From Prevotella sp. UBA2756 (GTDB lineage: Bacteria; Bacteroidota; Bacteroidia; Bacteroidales; Bacteroidaceae), in assembly GCA_002353205.1 (NCBI GenBank), contig DEJE01000057.1, positions 92,144 through 104,662 of the forward strand: a stretch of DNA of 12,519 nucleotides, read 5' to 3'. A program made the position numbers and the translations under genes. The notes beneath the pieces were generated by a model. That model was not told the DNA's origin and did no database searches. It worked only from the letters and a program-made list of their open reading frames with translations. Shown in pieces: positions 1-8,563 of this stretch. Within the stretch, counting starts at the first letter, position 1. Each line of letters starts with the position of its first letter.

Positions 1-1446
1 CGTTTCCTGCCCGACAAGGCCATTGACCTGATGGACGAGGCGGCCGCGAAGCTGCGCATGGAACGCGACAGCGTGCCCGAGGAGCTGGACGACATCACAC
101 GCCAGCTGAAACAGCTTGAGATAGAACGCGAAGCTATCAAGCGTGAGAACGACACCGAAAAGATTGCCCAGCTGGACAAGGACATCGCCGAACTGCGCGA
201 ACGCGAGAACGGCTTCCGAGCCAAATGGGAGAGCGAACGCACCCTGGTGAACAAGATTCAGCAGGACAAACAGGAGATGGAGAACCTGCGCTACGAGGCT
301 GAACGCGCCGAGCGCGAGGGCGACTATGGCCGCGTGGCCGAGATTCGCTACTCGAAGCTGAAAGCACTCGAAGACGACATCCACGCTATTCAGAGCCAAC
401 TTGCATCGGCACAGGACGGCAATGCCATGGTGCGCGAAGAGGTGACGGCCGATGATATTGCCGAAGTGGTGAGCCGATGGACAGGAATTCCCGTCACGCG
501 CATGCTGCAGAGCGAGAAGGAGAAGCTGCTCCACCTGGAAGAAGAGCTCCACAAACGTGTCATCGGACAGGACGAGGCCATCACAGCCGTGGCTGATGCC
601 GTGCGCCGGAGCCGCGCCGGACTGCAAGACCCGAAGCGCCCGATAGCCTCGTTCATCTTCATGGGAACGACGGGCGTGGGCAAGACGGAGCTGGCCAAGG
701 CACTGGCAGAGTATCTGTTCAACGACGAACAGATGATGACACGAATCGACATGTCGGAGTATCAGGAAAAACATACCGTCAGCCGACTCATCGGTGCTCC
801 TCCGGGATACGTCGGTTACGACGAAGGCGGACAGCTCACCGAGGCCGTTAGGCGCAAGCCTTATAGCGTGGTGCTCTTCGACGAGATTGAGAAGGCTCAC
901 CCCGACGTGTTCAACATCTTGCTGCAGGTTCTCGACGACGGCCGTCTGACCGACAATAAAGGGCGCACGGTGAACTTCAAGAACACCATCATCATCATGA
1001 CGTCGAACCTCGGTTCGCAACTCATCCGCGAAGAGGTGGAGCGCAACAACGGACACCTCAGCGACACACAGCTCGCCGAACTCAACGCCCAGCTGCTCGC
1101 TATGCTCAAGCAGACCATCCGTCCGGAGTTCCTCAACCGCATCGACGAGACCATGATGTTCCTGCCGCTGACGAAGGACGAGATTGCAAGCGTGGTACAG
1201 CTGCAGGTCGATGTCGTACGACGCATGCTCGCCGAGCAAGACGTGGAGCTCAACGTCACGGCTCACGCCATTCAGTTCCTCGCCGATGCCGGCTTCGACC
1301 CCGAGTTCGGAGCACGCCCGGTGAAGCGCGCCATCCAGCGCTACATGCTCAACGACCTGTCGAAGAAGCTCCTCGCCGGCGATGTTCACCGCGACCGACC
1401 CATCATCGTCGACTCTTTCGGCGACGGTCTGGTGTTCCGTAACTAA
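1..1446 (+). CDS. clpB: Chaperone ClpB (Hsp100 disaggregase), 3' part, cut by window edge
   Basis: ClpB is a cytosolic AAA+ disaggregase that threads aggregated proteins through a hexameric pore together with DnaK. The reading frame is open from base 1 (reading RFLPDKAIDLMDEAAAKL), so the start lies outside the window. 481 residues are present out of the roughly 860 usual for the family; the N-domain and most of the first ATPase domain are missing. Numbering from the Met at base 31, the charged coiled-coil middle domain covers about residues 1-125. The second AAA domain has Walker A GTTGVGKT at 212-219, pore loop GYVGY at 259-263, Walker B VVLFDE at 280-285 (Asp284, Glu285), a sensor-1 type segment (IIIMTSN) and the C-terminal small domain with the FGARPVKRAI motif that carries the sensor-2 Arg. 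All the parts of an active second ring are visible. The gene ends in TAA and is followed by a strong terminator, so it is probably the last gene of its transcript. Confidence 0.97.
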   Translation, partial: RFLPDKAIDLMDEAAAKLRMERDSVPEELDDITRQLKQLEIEREAIKRENDTEKIAQLDKDIAELRERENGFRAKWESERTLVNKIQQDKQEMENLRYEAERAEREGDYGRVAEIRYSKLKALEDDIHAIQSQLASAQDGNAMVREEVTADDIAEVVSRWTGIPVTRMLQSEKEKLLHLEEELHKRVIGQDEAITAVADAVRRSRAGLQDPKRPIASFIFMGTTGVGKTELAKALAEYLFNDEQMMTRIDMSEYQEKHTVSRLIGAPPGYVGYDEGGQLTEAVRRKPYSVVLFDEIEKAHPDVFNILLQVLDDGRLTDNKGRTVNFKNTIIIMTSNLGSQLIREEVERNNGHLSDTQLAELNAQLLAMLKQTIRPEFLNRIDETMMFLPLTKDEIASVVQLQVDVVRRMLAEQDVELNVTAHAIQFLADAGFDPEFGARPVKRAIQRYMLNDLSKKLLAGDVHRDRPIIVDSFGDGLVFRN

Positions 1447-1480
1447 CATTCCACGCCTTCAGGCGAAAGTGTCATAAAAG

Positions 1481-1526
1481 AAAGAGTTACCGTGTTTGCT
1501 TCGGCAGACATGGTAACTCTTTTTTT
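1481..1526 (+). terminator. Intrinsic terminator of clpB
   Basis: A 14-bp stem (AAAGAGTTACCGTG at 1481-1494 with CATGGTAACTCTTT at 1509-1522, one G-T pair) with a 14-base loop runs into a T tract (1520-1526). It starts 35 bases after the clpB stop codon. The opposite strand also ends in a T-rich run, so it could work both ways, but no minus-strand gene points at it. Confidence 0.9.
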
Positions 1527-1566
1527 CTGCTTGTCAACAAAACCATAGCAAAAACCGGCAGAAAGT

Positions 1567-1597
1567 TTTGCCGTTTGACGAAAAGTCGCTATTTTTG
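1567..1597 (+). promoter_or_regulatory. Bacteroidota-type promoter for the GH28-fusion/GH43 unit
   Basis: TTTG at 1567-1570, a 19-base spacer and TATTTTTG at 1590-1597 match the Bacteroidota sigma-ABfr consensus (TTTG, 19-21 bases, TAnnTTTG). Transcription would start near 1604, leaving a leader of only about 16 bases before the ATG at 1620. This placement rules out the in-frame TTG at 1575 as a start codon, because it lies inside the promoter. Confidence 0.8.
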
Positions 1598-1619
1598 CAA
1601 AAACAAACACTTAGGACAA

Positions 1620-4600
1620 ATGAAAAGGATTTTTTTGATTGCGACAATGGTGCTGGCCATGATGCAAAGCCACGCACAGAGCTTGGAAAGCTTTAAGAAC
1701 CCACCCGTAGAGACCTGCAACCACGTGATACTGGGATGGGACGGTGAAATCAACAAACAAGTGATTGAAGCCGACCTCGATGCTATCCAGCAGAAAGGGT
1801 TCCGCAACGTAATCATCGAACCTGGCTACCACATGGGCACCGAATACCTCAGTTGGCAATGGTTCCGCAACGTGAGCATGATGGCCGAGGCGGTGCAACG
1901 ACGCGGCATGCGCATGTGGATCATCGACGAAGGCAAATATCCCAGCGGAATGGCCGGTGGCAAGTTCTCGAAGGAACGCCCGGACTTGTGCATGCAGGCC
2001 CTGGTAAAGGACAGCACTGGCGTCAAGACGGTGCGCCGTTCGTCGCAGACGCGGTGCGTGAACAACCCCACGGGCGGCAAGGACGAGAAGAACTCGCTCT
2101 GCGACTATCTCGACCCCCAAGCCGTCAGGCAGTTCATCGACTGGACCCATGAACAATATAAGCAGCATTTAGGCAACATGCTGGGTAAGGTGGTTCTGGG
2201 ATTCCGCGGCGACGAACCGGCTTTCCAGCGCGTGCCGTGGACCTCTGGCATGAAGGAAATCTTCGAGCAACAGAAGGGCTACGACCCCACGCCCTACCTG
2301 CAGGCGTTCCTCCGCAACGAGCGAACATCGCTCCACGATGCCTCCGCCACCGAGAAGGAGCGGTGCGCAAAGGCCGACTACTGGGACGTGTGGAGCCGAC
2401 TCTTCGCCGATAACTACTTCAAGCAGCAAGCCGACTGGTGTGAGGCCAACGGCGTGCAGCACATCACCCACATGGACAAAGACGATATGCTCCCTTGGTG
2501 CGTGAAGATGGAGGGCGACCCTTTCCGTTGTCTGAGCCGCGTGCAGGTGCCCGGCATCGATGTCATCTGGAGCCAGATATGGATGGGCGCACAGACAGAG
2601 TTCCCGCGACTGGCCTCGTCAGTGGCTCACGTCTACGGCAAGCCACGGGCTTTCAGCGAGAGCTTCGCCGCCTTCTCGCGACAGCTCGACGCGAAGAGTG
2701 TGAAGTTCGTTGTCGACTACCAGTTGGCCCGGGGCATCAATTTCTTCGAGTTCATGTTCTGGATGAGTAAGCGCGGAGCCACCGGTTACATGGCCGACCC
2801 TGGAATGAAAGAGCTGAACGACTACGTGAACCGCGCCACATGGCTCATGCAACAGGGAAAACCCACCGCACGTACCGCCATCTATGCACCCATTCCGACG
2901 CTGTGGCTGGGCAACAACCGCGCCGACGACTTCATGAAAGCTGCTGCCCACCAGCTGACACGCCATCAATACGACTACGACTTCATCACCGACGACGGCA
3001 TCGTGGAGGCTTGCACCGTGGGCAACGGAACGTTGAAGAACCGCAGCGGACAGCGCTACCAGACAATCATCATCCCATCGGCAGAGGTCATCACCGAGGC
3101 TGCATGGGCGAAGATAAGTGAGTTTGCCAACCGAGGCGGCCGCATCATCATCTACGGTGACGCTCCGAAAGCTACCGCCGGACGGTCGTTCATGAATCAA
3201 CAAGCTATCACCATGCCTCGCAACGTGATCCACGTAAAGGACTCGGTGTGGAACGAGCAGATTGTTGCAGCCCTTCCCGAACCGGAGATCAAGATGGTGG
3301 GCAACGAGAAAGACAGCATCACATACACCGCGCGACGACTCGACGACGGCACGAAGATATACTTCATCTTCAACCAACGTCGAATGCCCGACCACATGCT
3401 CGTGGACATCGACCAGATAGGCGACATCGAAGTGTGGGACGCACTCACGGGAAACACGTCGCATCTGCAGGCCAGCGTCGAAGGCAACAAGATGCGCGCC
3501 CATCTGAACTTCGCTCCTTGGGAATCGAAGATTCTGGTGGTGAAGAAACGCAAAGCTCGCTACGACGCAAGCCGATTCGGTAACATTCAGCAGGCCATCG
3601 ACCGCGCTCACCAAGATGGTGGAGGCACGGTGGTGCTGACCAAAGGCCGCTACGAAAGCGGTGCTCTCTTCTTCCCCCGTGGTGTCGACCTGCATCTGGA
3701 AAAGGGCGCTGAGCTGGTGAGCAAGGTGGATGCTGCCCTCTACCCTATCATCGACACACGATGGGAAGGCAATATGGTGAAAGCTCGCGCTGCCTTGCTG
3801 AACTTCGATCACGCCGACGACTGCACGGTGAGCGGACATGGACTCATCGACGCCAAAGGCCTGGAATGGGCCAAGCTGCCACGCGACCAGTACGGACGTC
3901 CGAAGACTTTCTGCTTCGACCATTGTGACAACGGTCGAATCGAAGGCATTTCGGTGAAGAACCAGGCTTTCTGGTGCCTGCATGTGCTCTTCACCAACGG
4001 CTTCACCATCGACGGGGTGAACATCAACGCCGAGAGCTACATCCCCAGCAGCGACGGCATCGACATCGACTCAAGCACCGACGTGGAGATCAGGAACGTC
4101 CACATCAAGGCGCACGACGACTGTATCTCCATCAAGAGCGGAAAGGACACCAACGGCCGAGAGGTGAACCAGGCCTCGCAGGACATCCTGATTGAGGACT
4201 GCCATTTCGACTATGGTCACGGCGGTGTAGCCATGGGCAGCGAAGTGTCGGGAGGCATTCGCAACGTCACCGTGCGCCGATGCGACTTCGCGGGCGAGAA
4301 CTGGAACCCCATACGCTTCAAGAGTCAGCCCTCGCGCGGCGGCGTCGTGGAGAACATTCTCTTCGAGGACATCACCATTGCAAAGGCGCGCAACATCTTT
4401 GAGATCAACATGACGTGGCGCATGAAGGGTATGACAGAGCCTCCCTATATGCCACGCACACAACTGCGCAACATCTGCTTCCGCAACGTGAAAGGGGTGG
4501 CAGAGAACGCCGGCATCATTCATGGCTTCGCCGAAGCACCCTTCACGCGCGACATCTTCCATTTCGAGAACTGCGAGATCAAGGTGGCGAAGCCCCTTGA

Positions 4601-4649
4601 CATCCAACATGCCGACGTCAACCTCGATGGCCTGCGCATCATAGAATAG
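1620..4649 (+). CDS. Secreted two-domain glycosidase: TIM-barrel glycosidase-like N-terminus fused to GH28
   Basis: This 1009-residue protein is probably periplasmic or on the cell surface. The ATG at 1620 begins a clear signal peptide (MKRIFLIATMVLAMMQSHAQ, likely cut near residue 19, no lipobox); a longer frame from a TTG at 1575 would start inside the promoter. Residues about 25-640 look like the large TIM-barrel glycosidases of Bacteroidota polysaccharide loci (GH106-like or related, family not certain): GWDGEI near the start, WIIDEGKYPSG, FRGDEP at 195-200 and FSESF at 345-349 (Glu199 and Glu347 are candidate catalytic acids). Residues about 645-1009 form a full GH28 right-handed beta-helix. 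The four family motifs appear as SSDGID (Asp812), HDDC (Asp833, Asp834), GHGG (His867) and IRFK (Arg899, Lys901), matching the catalytic and substrate-binding set of polygalacturonases. The usual Asn-Thr before the first Asp is Ser-Ser here. GH28 members hydrolyse galacturonan, rhamnogalacturonan or xylogalacturonan; the exact linkage cannot be read from sequence. GH43 follows 87 bases downstream, probably in the same transcript. Confidence 0.88.
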   Translation: MKRIFLIATMVLAMMQSHAQSLESFKNPPVETCNHVILGWDGEINKQVIEADLDAIQQKGFRNVIIEPGYHMGTEYLSWQWFRNVSMMAEAVQRRGMRMWIIDEGKYPSGMAGGKFSKERPDLCMQALVKDSTGVKTVRRSSQTRCVNNPTGGKDEKNSLCDYLDPQAVRQFIDWTHEQYKQHLGNMLGKVVLGFRGDEPAFQRVPWTSGMKEIFEQQKGYDPTPYLQAFLRNERTSLHDASATEKERCAKADYWDVWSRLFADNYFKQQADWCEANGVQHITHMDKDDMLPWCVKMEGDPFRCLSRVQVPGIDVIWSQIWMGAQTEFPRLASSVAHVYGKPRAFSESFAAFSRQLDAKSVKFVVDYQLARGINFFEFMFWMSKRGATGYMADPGMKELNDYVNRATWLMQQGKPTARTAIYAPIPTLWLGNNRADDFMKAAAHQLTRHQYDYDFITDDGIVEACTVGNGTLKNRSGQRYQTIIIPSAEVITEAAWAKISEFANRGGRIIIYGDAPKATAGRSFMNQQAITMPRNVIHVKDSVWNEQIVAALPEPEIKMVGNEKDSITYTARRLDDGTKIYFIFNQRRMPDHMLVDIDQIGDIEVWDALTGNTSHLQASVEGNKMRAHLNFAPWESKILVVKKRKARYDASRFGNIQQAIDRAHQDGGGTVVLTKGRYESGALFFPRGVDLHLEKGAELVSKVDAALYPIIDTRWEGNMVKARAALLNFDHADDCTVSGHGLIDAKGLEWAKLPRDQYGRPKTFCFDHCDNGRIEGISVKNQAFWCLHVLFTNGFTIDGVNINAESYIPSSDGIDIDSSTDVEIRNVHIKAHDDCISIKSGKDTNGREVNQASQDILIEDCHFDYGHGGVAMGSEVSGGIRNVTVRRCDFAGENWNPIRFKSQPSRGGVVENILFEDITIAKARNIFEINMTWRMKGMTEPPYMPRTQLRNICFRNVKGVAENAGIIHGFAEAPFTRDIFHFENCEIKVAKPLDIQHADVNLDGLRIIE

Positions 4650-4658
4650 AAACAAGGG

Positions 4659-4721
4659 AATCTAGAAAGTCTAGAATATCTAGAAAATCTAGAGAATCTA
4701 GAATATCTAGAAAATCTAGAA
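4659..4721 (+). repeat. Seven tandem copies of a 9-bp unit (consensus NNTCTAGAA)
   Basis: The copies begin at 4659, 4668, 4677, 4686, 4695, 4704 and 4713. Each contains the palindrome TCTAGA. The two variable bases run AA, AG, TA, AA, AA, TA, AA, so there is a weak 27-bp higher-order period. The array fills most of the gap between the GH28-fusion and GH43 genes and runs into an A-rich stretch (AAAAAAGAAAAG) just before the GH43 ATG. No promoter motif is visible in this gap. Confidence 0.95.
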
Positions 4722-4736
4722 AAAAAAGAAAAGACC

Positions 4737-6305
4737 ATGCTCAAAAAGACTCTCCTGTGCTCCATGCTCCCCCTGCTCACGCTGAGCATCCACGGGCAGC
4801 TGCAATGGGGCGACCAAGGCAACGGCACTTACATCAACCCCGTGCTCAATGCCGACTACAGCGACCCTGACGTGATTCGTGTGGGCAACAAATACTACAT
4901 GGTGGCTTCCGACTTCCACTTCCTCGGCATGCAGGTGCTGGAGTCGGACGATTTGGTCAACTGGCACATCATCAGTCAGGTGTACGACCGTTTCGACTAT
5001 CCAGGCTGGAACGAGAACCGCCATTTCGGAGGCGGCTCTTGGGCACCGAGCATCCGTTGGCACGACGGACGGTTCTACGTCTACTTCTGCACCTACGAAG
5101 AGGGACTGTTCATGAGCTCGGCAGAAGATCCGCACGGACCGTGGACACCATTGCACTGTCTGAAAGAGATTCCGAAATGGGAAGACCCGTGCCCCCTCTG
5201 GGACGATGACGGACAGGCTTATTTAGGACGCAGCCGCCACCGCGCAGGCCCCATCATCGTGCACCGCATGTCGGCCGATGGCAAACAGTTGCTCGACGAG
5301 GGCGTAACGGTATACACAGGACCGGTGGCAGAGGGTACGAAGTTCCTCAAGCGCAACGGCTATTACTATCTCATCATTCCCGAGGGAGGAGTCGGACAAG
5401 GATGGCAGACGGTGCTACGGGCGAAGAATATCTACGGCCCCTACGAGAAACGCGTGGTTCTTGAACAGGGATCGACCAACATCAACGGACCGCATCAGGG
5501 AGCATTGGTCGACACGCCCGACGGCGAGTGGTGGTTCCTGCACTTCCAGGAGACGCAGCCACGCGGACGAGTGGTACACCTACAACCGGCACGATGGAAA
5601 GACGACTGGCCACTGATGGGAGTCGACATCGACGGCAACGGCATCGGCGAACCGGTGACGGTATGGCAGAATCCCGTCTCTCCGTCAAATAGCGAACATC
5701 TGGCCAAGCATCTTTCCGACGAGTTCGACAACAACGGCCGATACTGGGTGGGCAACCGACAACGCTCGCTGAAGCTGCAATGGCAGTGGAACCACAACGC
5801 CGACGACCATGCATGGAGCCTCGATGAGCGCAAGGGATGGCTCTCGCTCCATGCCCTCAAGGCCGACAGTCTGAAGAACAGTCGCAACATGCTCACACAG
5901 AAGACCGTGGGCTACGAGAGTGAAGCCACGACGATCATGGACTGTTCGAAGCTGAAAGAAGGCGACTGTGCCGGCTTGCTGTGCACTGGCAAGCGATTCA
6001 TGGGTATCGGCATTGGAAGGAGCAACGGACGACTGCATCTCTTCACCGAACATGACGGCCGACGGACTGTCGTCAGGACGTGGAGCAAGCCGACGGTATG
6101 CCTGCGCATCACGGCCGACAGTCGGCGCAACGTGCACCGCTTCAGCGTCAGCAACGACGGCAAGCACTTCGAACCCGTGGGTGAAGCGTTTGCCATGCAG
6201 ATGGGAGCATGGAAGGGAACACGCGTGGGATTGTTCTGCTACAACACCGAAGGCGATGGCGGCTGTGCCCGTTTCGACTATTTCCACTACACTATTCAGA
6301 AATAG
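4737..6305 (+). CDS. Secreted glycoside hydrolase family 43 (beta-xylosidase / alpha-L-arabinofuranosidase type)
   Basis: GH43 enzymes are inverting glycosidases with a five-bladed beta-propeller that remove arabinose, xylose or galactose units from plant polysaccharides. The 522-residue protein starts with a signal peptide (residues 1-20, ending SIHG before Gln21). The propeller covers about 30-320. The catalytic base is expected at Asp43 (YSDPDVI), the pKa-tuning Asp at 150 (WEDPCPLWDDDG) and the general acid at Glu199 (VAEGTKFLKRNGYYYL). GGGSWAPSI and GPHQGALVDT are further propeller-blade motifs. Residues about 325-522 form a second domain that reads like the C-terminal beta-sandwich found in several GH43 subfamilies. 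No catalytic residue is missing. Position after the GH28 fusion with no terminator or promoter between them suggests co-transcription and a shared pectin-type substrate. Subfamily and sugar specificity cannot be fixed by eye. The stop codon is followed 18 bases later by a repeat array. Confidence 0.92.
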   Translation: MLKKTLLCSMLPLLTLSIHGQLQWGDQGNGTYINPVLNADYSDPDVIRVGNKYYMVASDFHFLGMQVLESDDLVNWHIISQVYDRFDYPGWNENRHFGGGSWAPSIRWHDGRFYVYFCTYEEGLFMSSAEDPHGPWTPLHCLKEIPKWEDPCPLWDDDGQAYLGRSRHRAGPIIVHRMSADGKQLLDEGVTVYTGPVAEGTKFLKRNGYYYLIIPEGGVGQGWQTVLRAKNIYGPYEKRVVLEQGSTNINGPHQGALVDTPDGEWWFLHFQETQPRGRVVHLQPARWKDDWPLMGVDIDGNGIGEPVTVWQNPVSPSNSEHLAKHLSDEFDNNGRYWVGNRQRSLKLQWQWNHNADDHAWSLDERKGWLSLHALKADSLKNSRNMLTQKTVGYESEATTIMDCSKLKEGDCAGLLCTGKRFMGIGIGRSNGRLHLFTEHDGRRTVVRTWSKPTVCLRITADSRRNVHRFSVSNDGKHFEPVGEAFAMQMGAWKGTRVGLFCYNTEGDGGCARFDYFHYTIQK

Positions 6306-6323
6306 TACCTCTCACCTCTTAAA

Positions 6324-6474
6324 CAACATCCCCCTCGGGGGCTTGGGGGGTCTCCAACATCCCCCTCGGGGGCATGGGGGTTCTCAACATCCCCCTCGGG
6401 GGCTTGGGGGGCTCCACATCCCCCTCGGGGGCTTGGGGGGTCTCCACATCCCCCTCGGGGGAGGTTTCCGGGGC
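6324..6474 (+). repeat. Five tandem copies of a ~30-bp C-run/G-run repeat (type A)
   Basis: The copies start at about 6324, 6355, 6385, 6415 and 6445. The core of each is CATCCCCCTCGGGGG, then CTTGGGGGG and TCTCCA; copy 2 has CATGGGGG instead and copy 5 is shortened to CCCCCTCGGGGGAGG. The array fills the 183-base gap between the convergent GH43 (stop 6305) and pepO (stop 6489) genes. C and G runs can pair within and between copies, and the plus strand has many G runs of five or six with 3-base loops. A role as a two-way terminator is possible, but there is no T tract. Confidence 0.93.
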
Positions 6475-6488
6475 TTTCTATACGATGC

Positions 6489-8528
6489 TTACCAAAGGTC
6501 GAGGCGCTCGCTCTTCGGTAGATACATCTTGTCGCCTTGCTTGATGCCGAAGGCATCGTACCACATGTCGATGTGCGGCAGGGCACCGTTCACGCGCCAA
6601 CGTCCGAGCGAATGGGGATCACTCTTCGTGCGGCTGCGAATCTCCTTCTCGGTGATGTTGCCAGCCCATACACCAGCGTATGCAAGGAAGAAGCGCTGGT
6701 CGGCAGTCAGGCCGTCGACGGTGGGGAGCGTCTGTCCCTTCGTTGCGTTCTTATAGGCGTACCATGCCACCTGCAGACCGCCGTGGTCAGCAAGGTTCTC
6801 ACCCAGTGTGAGGCGGCCGTTGGCGTTCAGGTCGGGCAGCACCTTGATCTTTCCGAAGAAGTCGGCATAGAGATTGGCACGCTCTTCGAAGCCCTTGCCG
6901 TCGGCCTCGGTCCACCAGTCGGTCATGTTACCAACCTTGTCGAAGTGGCGTCCCTGGTCGTCGAAGCCGTGGGTCATCTCGTGTCCGATCACCACACCGA
7001 TGGCTCCGTAGTTGAAGGCGTCGTCGGCCGTCGGGTCGAAGAAGGGCACCTGCAGGATTCCTGCGGGGAAGCAAATCTCGTTGGTCGTGGGATTATAGTA
7101 GGCATTCACGGTCTGCGGCGTCATGAACCACTCTTTGTTATCGACGGGCTTGCCGGCCTTGTGCTCCACTTCGTACTTCGTGTCGAAGCGGTTGCACTCC
7201 CAGTAGTTGTCAATGAACGACTTCGAGGGGTCGATGGTCAGCGACGAATAGTCCTTCCACTGATCGGGATAGCCTATCTTCACGTAGAAAGTGCTGAGCT
7301 TGGCAAGGGCGGCCAGCTTCGTGTCGGTCTCCATCCAGTTCTGGGCAACGATACGTTCGGCCAGTGCCAGTTGCAGGTTGCGGACGAGACGCTCCATACG
7401 TTCTTTTGAAGAGGCGGGGAAGTAGCGCTCACAGTACATCTTGCCCAGCGCCTCACCCATCTTGCTCTCCACCTGCGACGTAGCCCGTTTCCAGCGCGGA
7501 TGGTTCTCCTTGCGGCCCGACATGGTCTTGCCGAAGAAGTCAAAGTTGGCCTCTACGACGTCGTCGCTCAGGTAGTTAGCCGATGTCACGATGACATCCC
7601 ACTCCATGATGGCGCGGTATTCGTCGGCGGTGATCGTGGCAAGCAGGTCGTTCACACCACCCACATAGTCAGGCTGTCCCACGACAAGCTGCTGATAGCA
7701 GTTGTCACTGACGCCCATGGCCTGCATCGTGCGCACTAAGGGCACGTTCGGGAAGCGGCTCTGGAACTCGCTGAGCGTCATCTTGTTGTAATTCTTCTCG
7801 GGGTCGCGCAGTTCGGTGCGGCTACGCGAGACGCGGGCCATGGCTGTCTCCACGCGCATGATGTCCTGCATGCGTTTCTTGGCAACGCCGCTCTTGAAGC
7901 CGAAGAGCTTGAACATGCGCACGATGTGCTTCTTGTAGGCCTCCCGGATAGCTTTCGTCGCCGGGTCGTTGTCGAGATAGTACTCTTTCTGTCCCAGCTG
8001 GATGCCGCCCTGATAGACGTTCAGAACGTTCTGCGTGCTGTTCTTCTCGTCGGCGCCGAAGCCCATATACATGAACTCCTGCATGCCCACAGGCACGTAC
8101 TTCATCTGAACATTGCGCAGGTCGTCCACCGTCTTGGCGGCTTCAATCTCCTTGATGATGGGCATCACGGGAGCCACGCCTTCCTTGTTGCGACGCACGG
8201 AGTCCATGGCCAGCTTGTAGTAGTCGCTGAGTTTCTGCTCCACCGAACCTTTCGGATAGCTGTTCTTGAGCAGCTCACCAAGGATTCCGTTGATGCGCTT
8301 GTTGTTGTCTTCGGCCAGACGGTCGAAACTGCCATAGCGAGAATAAGCAGCGGGCAGCGGATGAGCCTTCATCCAACCGCCGCAGGCGTACTCGTAGAAG
8401 TCCTCGCCGGGGCTGACAGTCTGGTTAAGATCCTTAGGGTCGATGCCCGAACTTAGTTGCTGCTGTGCTGCGGCCCCCGTAGCAAGCGAGGCCATCAGCA
8501 CCATTGTCATGATTTTCTTCATTCTCAT
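6489..8528 (-). CDS. pepO: Secreted M13-family zinc metalloendopeptidase (PepO / neprilysin-like)
   Basis: M13 peptidases cut short peptides in a closed chamber and act outside the cytoplasm. The 679-residue product starts with a signal peptide (MRMKKIMTMVLMASLATGAA, no lipobox); the Met at residue 3 is an equally possible start. The alpha-helical N-terminal domain of the M13 family begins at about DFYEYACGGW. The peptidase domain shows NAYY (475-478), the zinc site HEMTH (His516, Glu517, His520) and the third ligand in ENLAD (Glu577, with Asp581), followed by GG. The C-terminus ends in a terminal Trp (RLDLW), as is usual in the family. Length and motifs are those of an intact enzyme. It lies downstream of the ABC-F gene on the same strand, 156 bases away. 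That gap holds a large palindrome and no clear TAnnTTTG promoter, so pepO may depend on read-through or on a promoter I cannot recognise. Confidence 0.95.
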   Translation of the reverse strand: MRMKKIMTMVLMASLATGAAAQQQLSSGIDPKDLNQTVSPGEDFYEYACGGWMKAHPLPAAYSRYGSFDRLAEDNNKRINGILGELLKNSYPKGSVEQKLSDYYKLAMDSVRRNKEGVAPVMPIIKEIEAAKTVDDLRNVQMKYVPVGMQEFMYMGFGADEKNSTQNVLNVYQGGIQLGQKEYYLDNDPATKAIREAYKKHIVRMFKLFGFKSGVAKKRMQDIMRVETAMARVSRSRTELRDPEKNYNKMTLSEFQSRFPNVPLVRTMQAMGVSDNCYQQLVVGQPDYVGGVNDLLATITADEYRAIMEWDVIVTSANYLSDDVVEANFDFFGKTMSGRKENHPRWKRATSQVESKMGEALGKMYCERYFPASSKERMERLVRNLQLALAERIVAQNWMETDTKLAALAKLSTFYVKIGYPDQWKDYSSLTIDPSKSFIDNYWECNRFDTKYEVEHKAGKPVDNKEWFMTPQTVNAYYNPTTNEICFPAGILQVPFFDPTADDAFNYGAIGVVIGHEMTHGFDDQGRHFDKVGNMTDWWTEADGKGFEERANLYADFFGKIKVLPDLNANGRLTLGENLADHGGLQVAWYAYKNATKGQTLPTVDGLTADQRFFLAYAGVWAGNITEKEIRSRTKSDPHSLGRWRVNGALPHIDMWYDAFGIKQGDKMYLPKSERLDLW

Positions 8529-8563
8529 ATTATTTTAGTTCATACCATTTTAATATTTATCGC

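Noticed and set aside
661..690. GTTGVGKT instead of GPTGVGKT in the second Walker A of ClpB
   Set aside because: The invariant Gly, Lys and Thr are kept, and a Thr at this position is, as far as I know, ordinary in Bacteroidota ClpB.
1575..1619. Longer start (TTG at 1575) for the GH28-fusion gene
   Set aside because: The TTG lies inside the predicted promoter, upstream of the expected transcription start, and would put 15 residues before a textbook signal peptide.
2619..3983. 454-codon minus-strand open frame opposite the GH28 fusion
   Set aside because: It is an antisense shadow of a well-supported gene, with no signal peptide, promoter or family motif.
6324..6474. CRISPR-like array
   Set aside because: The copies directly adjoin each other with no unique spacers, are low in complexity, and have no cas genes nearby.
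5968..6756. Plus-strand open frame running from GH43 through the repeat array into pepO
   Set aside because: It lies out of frame with GH43, crosses two real genes, and its middle is only translated repeat (PLGGLGGL type).
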